Program-made: the position numbers and the translations under genes
Notes under the pieces: model-generated
What the model was told of the DNA's origin: nothing
The model's database searches: none
Seen by the model: only the letters and a program-made list of their open reading frames with translations
NCBI GenBank assembly: GCA_947452525.1
Contig: CANGCW010000031.1
Location: 1 to 9,169 of the forward strand
Length of the DNA stretch: 9,169 nucleotides
From: Actinomycetota bacterium
Lineage (GTDB): Bacteria > Actinomycetota > Actinomycetes > Nanopelagicales > Nanopelagicaceae
Direction of reading: 5' to 3'
Shown: piece after piece, positions 5,011 to 9,169 of the stretch
Layout: every line of letters begins with the position of its first letter
How positions within the stretch are numbered: position 1 is the first letter of the stretch

Positions 5011-7487
5011 GCGAAGTAAGTACGAATCTTTGAGGTCACATCGGGAAGGTATTCGCGATTAAGCATTGTGAAGTGCTCACCTTTAATCTCCTTGTAAGTA
5101 AAGAGTGGGCCATCACTCCAAAACTTCTCATTCACCTTGCCTTCGCAATAGAGGAAGAGAATAGGGAACGTTGGCATCGTGGGCAGCTTGTAATAGATTG
5201 TTAACTTTCCAATATGCACCGTGAAGAATTCATACGAGTCGCGGTTAGCGGCCTTCTGCCTGCGTTGAATTGTCTTCAACATTCGTTGAGGTGAACGAGT
5301 GATGATGCTCTTTGCTCGGTAATAGAGGAACTGGAGTTTGAAGTAGTTCGGCGACATCGCAACGCGATTTGCAACTCCGGTTGCATCCAAGCTAATCATC
5401 TTCACAGGGCGACCTAGGGCATTGAGTTGAATTCCCAATTCAATTGCGATTGCCGCGCCGGCTGAGTGGCCAATCAGGTGAACCTCACCCGCTGGTTGGC
5501 GAATCATGATCTCTTTTGCCGCAGTTGAAGCCATCTCCTCAAGCGTCTGCTCGACCGGCTGCGTTGTATGCATACCCTGCGGTTCAATGACAATCACTGG
5601 TTGATCTGCACCAAGGAAATCCGCGAACTCCTTAAAGAAGATTGCGGAGACTCCTGCTCCAGGCAATAAGAAGTAAGGGGAGTTCTTTCCCGTCCTGTTT
5701 AAGGTTACAAAGTTGCTCTCTTGGGCTGGCTTCCCTCCTTCGAGAAAGCGACCAATCGCCTTGACGGTGCGATGCTCGAGGAAGATTGCCGGGGTGATAT
5801 TCCTATATCCGAACTCTGCCGCGATGGCTTCAAATTCAAGAGCGGCGAGTGAGTCCATTCCACTACCGAAGATATCTTCGCTCGCAGTGAGATCAGGACT
5901 CTTGAGAATTCTTCGAAGTTGAGCGAGTGCGAATCGCTCAAAAACAGTGAGAATCTCCTCCTTCTCAACATCGCGCCAACGCGGCCATTGTTGGCCGATG
6001 AGCGCTTTTCGATCAACCTTGCCGTTCGCATTGAGCGGAAGTTCAGTATGGCGAACCAACTGCGAAGGAACGAGATGGCTAGATAGATTAGCCAGTAGGT
6101 ACTCATAAATGGCGGAGGGCGTTAGCTCTGATTTTTCATCGATAACGAGGTGAGCAGCGAGAAAGTTCTTTCCAGCGCTACTCACATGAGGCAGTACGGC
6201 AACATTGATAACACCAGGTAGAACACGAAGAAGCGCTTCAGATTCCCCAGGACCAACCAGGCGCCCGTTAATCTTCACAAGATCATCGCCGCGGCCTACG
6301 AAAGAGATCACACCCTTCTCATTGATTCGCACTAAATCCCCAGTGTGATACGTGCGTTCCCCACTATCGTTTATTTTGAATTTTTCAGCGGTTAATTCAG
6401 GTTCACCAAGATATCCCGTTGCAACAAAATTCTTGATAACCACTGACTTGATTTCAGGATCTTCTGGGTTTGGGATGAATTCAATATTTTCTCTATCGTC
6501 GAGCTCGCTTATTAAACCAATGGGAACGCGGCCAACTTCCAGTGGGGTTTCTGGGTTGATGAGGTGATAGATAGTGAAGCCGGGAGATTCAGAAGCACCG
6601 TATGACGCGCGAATTCGTGCGGTACCCCGAGTTAGTTCGCGTAACTTCCTGATCTGCTCCCAACTCACCGCCTCTCCGTAGGTAAGAATTTCTATCGCGC
6701 CCTCAAAGAAGAGGCCATCACTTCGTTGATCGTAGATGCGCTCAGCAAAAGAGGAGCTAAAGGAGAGGTGAGCCAATCTGTTCTTATTAACGAATTCGAT
6801 TAACTCATCTGGCGAGCCCTTTGGATTCATAAGATGTAGGTTGTGATTGAGCGATGCACTCAACATTTGATATGCACCAGCTGCGTATGCAATAGAAGTT
6901 ACCCGGGCTAATCGATATGGAAGCTCATCAGGATAGTAGCTACTCATTACGACGAAAGAATCATCTAGATTTTTCCAGCTCCAAATCGAACCTTTCGGTT
7001 CTCCGGTCGAGCCAGAGGAGAAGATGACAAGAGCTGCGTCAGTGAGATCAACATCGGGGATATCACATTCAATCTGACGCTCTCGCCCTACCTCAATCTG
7101 AATCAATGTCTCAGGTACGAGGGTGGAATATTCAAAATCCGAAATAATAATATGAGTGGGGTTTTCTAGTTTCGCTAGGATTTTTTCAAGATAAGTAGGA
7201 TTTATATTCGCATCAATGAGCGCAACGGGAACTCTGGCGAGAATAGCGGCGTGGTAAACAATGACGGAACTGATATTGGTTCCAACGAGCACTGGAAGAA
7301 ACGTTGGTTGCTTTGGCGTATTTCTGAGGAGGGTAGCGAAATGGTTGACCAGCTTCGAGAACTCGGCTTTAGTGAAGCTCTCAACGTCGGAGGCAATCGC
7401 AAGTTCCTCAGGAAAATCACGGGCTCGATCACGGAGGGATAGTGCGCTGAGTGCCAGTCGCTTTTCGCTAGTGCTCAATACGGTCAT
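5007..7487 (-). CDS. Single-module NRPS-like synthetase: adenylation, carrier, thioesterase (A-T-TE)
   Basis: Likely activates a carboxylic acid with ATP, holds it on a phosphopantetheine arm and releases it through a thioesterase. Of 826 residues, the adenylation domain spans about 10-500: phosphate loop SSGSTGEPKG (157-166), YGASE (296-300), YHTGDL (380-385), GRGDDLVKINGR (398-409) and the catalytic K490 in NANGKVDRK. The carrier domain (about 510-585) has S546 in GMDSL as the pantetheine site. The thioesterase (about 600-826) has GHSAG with S675, probable D701 in SLDAT and H805 in GEHF, a complete triad. There is no condensation domain. In the A4 region (about 198-210, SIAYAAGAYQM) the aspartate that grips an alpha-amino group appears replaced by Ala or Tyr, so a keto, hydroxy, aryl or fatty acid is a better guess than an amino acid. 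Known A-T-TE enzymes (atromentin or ralfuranone synthetases) dimerise aryl keto acids, but that role is not shown here. AAAGGA abuts the ATG directly, so TTG at 7478 is an alternative start. Confidence 0.93.
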   Translation of the reverse strand: MTVLSTSEKRLALSALSLRDRARDFPEELAIASDVESFTKAEFSKLVNHFATLLRNTPKQPTFLPVLVGTNISSVIVYHAAILARVPVALIDANINPTYLEKILAKLENPTHIIISDFEYSTLVPETLIQIEVGRERQIECDIPDVDLTDAALVIFSSGSTGEPKGSIWSWKNLDDSFVVMSSYYPDELPYRLARVTSIAYAAGAYQMLSASLNHNLHLMNPKGSPDELIEFVNKNRLAHLSFSSSFAERIYDQRSDGLFFEGAIEILTYGEAVSWEQIRKLRELTRGTARIRASYGASESPGFTIYHLINPETPLEVGRVPIGLISELDDRENIEFIPNPEDPEIKSVVIKNFVATGYLGEPELTAEKFKINDSGERTYHTGDLVRINEKGVISFVGRGDDLVKINGRLVGPGESEALLRVLPGVINVAVLPHVSSAGKNFLAAHLVIDEKSELTPSAIYEYLLANLSSHLVPSQLVRHTELPLNANGKVDRKALIGQQWPRWRDVEKEEILTVFERFALAQLRRILKSPDLTASEDIFGSGMDSLAALEFEAIAAEFGYRNITPAIFLEHRTVKAIGRFLEGGKPAQESNFVTLNRTGKNSPYFLLPGAGVSAIFFKEFADFLGADQPVIVIEPQGMHTTQPVEQTLEEMASTAAKEIMIRQPAGEVHLIGHSAGAAIAIELGIQLNALGRPVKMISLDATGVANRVAMSPNYFKLQFLYYRAKSIITRSPQRMLKTIQRRQKAANRDSYEFFTVHIGKLTIYYKLPTMPTFPILFLYCEGKVNEKFWSDGPLFTYKEIKGEHFTMLNREYLPDVTSKIRTYFA

Positions 7488-7530
7488 TCCTTTGGCTCAT
7501 CGAAATCAAGGCCAACGTTGATTTTCGCGA

Positions 7531-7547
7531 ATTATCGGGCCATTTTA
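7531..7547 (-). promoter_or_regulatory. Candidate -10 boxes upstream of the A-T-TE synthetase gene
   Basis: Read on the minus strand, GATAAT (7536-7531) and TAAAAT (7547-7542) each match TATAAT at five of six bases. The former would place the transcript start near 7524, leaving a leader of roughly 37 bases before ATG 7487. No convincing -35 box is seen, so which of the two is used is uncertain. Confidence 0.35.
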
Positions 7548-7608
7548 TCTAGTGAAAGCAGGGATATCCGCGCAAAATGGCTGGTGGGCGGGCGCTCTTT
7601 CTAACCTG

Positions 7609-7614
7609 TAAACT
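7609..7614 (+). promoter_or_regulatory. Candidate -10 box for tRNA-Ser
   Basis: TAAACT matches the -10 consensus at four of six bases and lies 12 bases before the mature tRNA 5' end, leaving room for a short leader to be trimmed by RNase P. No -35 match was found at the usual distance. The rest of 7488-7626 holds only the divergent synthetase promoter region. Confidence 0.3.
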
Positions 7615-7626
7615 CAGCCAACACTT

Positions 7627-7717
7627 GGAGACGTCGCATAGCCCGGTCGAGTGCGCCTCACTGCTAATGAGGTAGGGGAGTTAAATCCCCTCGGAGGTTC
7701 AAATCCTCTCGTCTCCG
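7627..7717 (+). tRNA. tRNA-Ser(GCU)
   Basis: The 91-base segment folds as a class II tRNA. The acceptor stem GGAGACG (7627-7633) pairs perfectly with CGTCTCC (7710-7716), followed by discriminator G7717. D-stem GCA/TGC is at 7636-7638 and 7652-7654. Anticodon stem CCTCA/TGAGG (7656-7660, 7668-7672) encloses loop CTGCTAA with anticodon GCT at 7663-7665, which reads AGC and AGU. The long variable arm GGGGA/TCCCC (7675-7679, 7686-7690) is diagnostic of serine tRNAs. The T-arm has loop TTCAAAT (7698-7704). CCA is not encoded. No hairpin terminator follows, only a T-rich stretch. Confidence 0.97.
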
Positions 7718-7740
7718 CTCAGTTTTATCTCATTCTCTTG

Positions 7741-7746
7741 TACCCT
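7741..7746 (+). promoter_or_regulatory. Weak leaderless-type -10 candidate for the ABM/RmlC-like gene pair
   Basis: TACCCT preceded by TG ends six bases before ATG 7753, the spacing expected for a leaderless start. It matches consensus at only three of six bases. No Shine-Dalgarno is present in 7718-7752, so either this weak promoter is used or the genes are read through from the tRNA promoter. Confidence 0.25.
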
Positions 7747-7752
7747 GCGTAA

Positions 7753-8079
7753 ATGTCATCTATCAGTAGCCATCCGGATGGAAAGCTCCATTTCTTTGTC
7801 GAGCTCACGCTAGAGGCGATAAATCAGGGTGAATTTCTCCGTCTGATCAATGAGTATGCGATTCAGGTTCGACTAGAGCCTGGCTGCGAACAACTTGATG
7901 TCTTAACTGATCGCAAGAATCCCGAGTCGGTCTATCTCTACGAAATCTGGAGCGATTCCGATTCACACCAAGCGCATCTTGCCTCAACTGGATTCGCAGA
8001 TTGGAAAGCGATATCAGATCCACTCGTTACAAACTTCAGCGCACTCGAACTCACATCAAGTAAGAAGATAGTTCTATGA
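7753..8079 (+). CDS. ABM-fold small protein (putative quinol/antibiotic biosynthesis monooxygenase family)
   Basis: A 108-residue protein matching the dimeric alpha+beta barrel (ABM) pattern: strand LHFFVELTL (12-20), helix with a charged face (about 24-40), the PGCEQLDVL strand (42-50), VYLYEIWSD (59-67) and an HQAHLAS helix start (71-77). Family members include cofactor-free monooxygenases acting on quinols, YgiN/LsrG-like proteins and several of unknown role, so the reaction cannot be named. It is cytoplasmic with no signal peptide. The ATG at 7753 is the first in frame; no ribosome site is seen and translation may be leaderless. Its stop overlaps the next gene's start as ATGA, so the two proteins are probably made together and may act in one pathway. 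Family assignment rests on pattern and length rather than a unique active-site motif. Confidence 0.8.
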   Translation: MSSISSHPDGKLHFFVELTLEAINQGEFLRLINEYAIQVRLEPGCEQLDVLTDRKNPESVYLYEIWSDSDSHQAHLASTGFADWKAISDPLVTNFSALELTSSKKIVL

Positions 8080-8606
8080 CACATCCACGCGACGCTGCCG
8101 GTCCCGACCATAAACCAGTGATAACTCACGTTCCTGAGATTGACGGAGTAATCACCTCGACATTTCCATTTGTCAGGTACGAGCACGACAATGTCTTAAC
8201 AGAGATGTATCGCCCAGAATGGGTTGGCGTCTTTGCAGATGGTGAACCAATCGAGCATCTTTACATGGTGAGCGCACCTACTGGTGGGATCCGTAAGGAG
8301 TGGTACTACCACGACCACACACTCGATCGATATGTGCTCATCAAAGGCAAGGTAGATCTCGGATTGTATGACGGACGTGAAAGTTCGCCCACGTATGGAA
8401 ATTTCATCGTAATCTCATTGGGTGAATCGGGAACTGGTTTACCCCATGCTGTTCGCATTCCACCTCTTGTCTGGCACAGCTTAAAATGGGTCACAGATGA
8501 GGGAATCTTTATGAATGCAAAGCTTCCAGGGTATGAGCGAAACTTTCCCGATAAATTTAGAGTATCCCGGGATGAACTACCCGCAATCATTACTTGGAAT
8601 ATTTAG
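8076..8606 (+). CDS. RmlC-like cupin protein (dTDP-4-dehydrorhamnose 3,5-epimerase family)
   Basis: A 176-residue single-domain cupin resembling RmlC-type sugar-nucleotide epimerases. Family-like blocks are GGIRKEWYYHDH (70-81, in the place of the RmlC RGxH strand), DRYVLIKGKVDLGLYDGR (84-101), the SPTYG turn (104-108), IPPLVWHSLKWV (128-139, with H134 like the RmlC PxGxxHxF histidine) and LPGYERNFPDKFR (150-162, with Y153 like the catalytic tyrosine region). Known relatives epimerise 4-keto-deoxysugars for surface polysaccharides. The classic RGLHYQ block is altered, so it may act on a different keto-sugar or not be an epimerase. The start ATG overlaps the previous stop (ATGA), implying coupled translation. 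Its last 17 bases overlap the convergent glycosyltransferase gene, which supports a polysaccharide context. No other rml genes are in the window. Confidence 0.83.
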   Translation: MTHPRDAAGPDHKPVITHVPEIDGVITSTFPFVRYEHDNVLTEMYRPEWVGVFADGEPIEHLYMVSAPTGGIRKEWYYHDHTLDRYVLIKGKVDLGLYDGRESSPTYGNFIVISLGESGTGLPHAVRIPPLVWHSLKWVTDEGIFMNAKLPGYERNFPDKFRVSRDELPAIITWNI

Positions 8607-9169
8607 CGAGCGTTCGCCAGATTTTTCTCGGTAGTCGAAAGAAGAGATTTTTCAAGATATTTGAACGGACCTCGCTATTGAGCTCTCGCCGCATCTTCTC
8701 GAGTCTGCCAGATGCAACATTGGCAACATCAAGGAAGAGAAATGAAGATTTACGCGTAATCTCATAGAGAAATTCATAATCCAATTTATTCTCTAGAACT
8801 TTCGCATCTGCCGTAGCGCCACTCTGCTTTCGATCAATAATTACCTTATTTATCTGCGCCAAGGTCTGCGCCAATATCTGTTCGGTTGAGCCACCCACTT
8901 TGTGTGAGATATGTGCACTAGATGAAATCTTCAACTTCCACCCATCGGCTCGAAGCCGGATACATGTATCCACATCTGTATGCATGACTGGATACAGGCT
9001 TAAGTCGAATCCAGAGATTGCATCGAGTGCACTCTTTCTCCACAGTGCTCCGGAACTAGCAACAAAGTGGAGTTCGCCATCATAGGAGAACGCCCGGGGC
9101 GACTGCGAATTAACAGGGATGTTTCGCCAATCGCCAGCCGTGTTGATGACCCCACCGCGAGATCTTCCA
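8590..9169 (-). CDS. Family 2 glycosyltransferase, C-terminal part (N-terminus beyond right edge)
   Basis: Transfers a sugar from a nucleotide donor to a growing glycan. The frame is open from the right edge (first full codon at 9168) to the TAA at 8592-8590, giving 192 residues. Visible GT2 hallmarks are ASSGALWRKSALDAISGFD, the usual acceptor-side block, then a TDVDTCIRLRADGWK block corresponding to the family's EDVDLxxRL segment with the catalytic-base region, and a following SSAHISHKVG segment matching the H-x-x-x-x-x-G ending common in rhamnosyl-type GT2 enzymes. The last 90 residues are helical and basic (FFRLPRKIWRTLAKYSK), perhaps membrane-associated. The nucleotide-binding N-terminus and DxD motif are off the window. 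It converges on and overlaps the RmlC-like gene by 17 bases. An ATG at 8985 lies inside the conserved block and is not the true start. Confidence 0.9.
   Translation of the reverse strand, partial: GRSRGGVINTAGDWRNIPVNSQSPRAFSYDGELHFVASSGALWRKSALDAISGFDLSLYPVMHTDVDTCIRLRADGWKLKISSSAHISHKVGGSTEQILAQTLAQINKVIIDRKQSGATADAKVLENKLDYEFLYEITRKSSFLFLDVANVASGRLEKMRRELNSEVRSNILKNLFFRLPRKIWRTLAKYSK

Noticed and set aside
7693..7720. tRNA 3' end as a phage or island attachment site
   Set aside because: No second copy of the T-arm/acceptor sequence and no integrase were found in the window.
8590..8985. A separate 131-residue gene starting at ATG 8985
   Set aside because: The frame stays open to the right edge, and the upstream codons encode the conserved GT2 block SGALWRKSALDAISGFD, so this ATG is internal.

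Overview
The window looks like part of a compact, medium-GC actinobacterial chromosome. Evidence for this: a two-component regulator whose DNA-binding helix and upstream direct repeats resemble mycobacterial PhoP, probable leaderless promoters (a -10 box 6-8 bases before an ATG), and very tight packing. A streamlined freshwater lineage of the Nanopelagicales/'Planktophila' kind would fit, but this is inference and no marker gene here settles it.

Layout, left to right. (1) 1-1235, minus: most of a Xaa-Pro aminopeptidase, cut by the left edge before its last metal ligands. (2) 1300-2487, plus: a compact, probably cytoplasmic GH32 beta-fructosidase with all three catalytic residues, behind a leaderless-type promoter that overlaps a 16-bp near-palindrome suggestive of a LacI-family operator. 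(3) 2468-4437, minus: an OmpR/PhoP-type response regulator and its sensor histidine kinase, overlapping by four bases. (4) 4438-4593: a divergent control region with a promoter for the regulator and 11-bp-phased ATTCACA repeats that look like PhoP boxes. (5) 4594-5010, plus: a small, charged, helix-rich protein of unknown function. (6) 5007-7487, minus: a one-module NRPS-like synthetase (adenylation, carrier, thioesterase) with no condensation domain and apparently without the aspartate that normally holds an amino-acid substrate. (7) 7627-7717, plus: tRNA-Ser(GCU). (8) 7753-8606, plus: a two-gene unit, an ABM-fold small protein and an RmlC-like sugar-epimerase/cupin protein, overlapping by ATGA. 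(9) 8590-9169, minus: the C-terminal part of a family 2 glycosyltransferase, entering from the right edge.

The left half is peptide and sugar catabolism plus environmental signalling. The right end (RmlC-like protein, glycosyltransferase) looks like the edge of a surface-polysaccharide locus. The most unusual gene is the orphan A-T-TE synthetase, which could make a small acid-derived metabolite or supply an acyl group to the neighbouring glycan genes; neither role is shown by the sequence. All three convergent gene pairs overlap at their stop codons (20, 4 and 17 bases), leaving no room for ordinary intergenic terminators. No insertion sequence, CRISPR array, phage gene or origin was seen, and no gene-free stretch exceeds about 160 bases.
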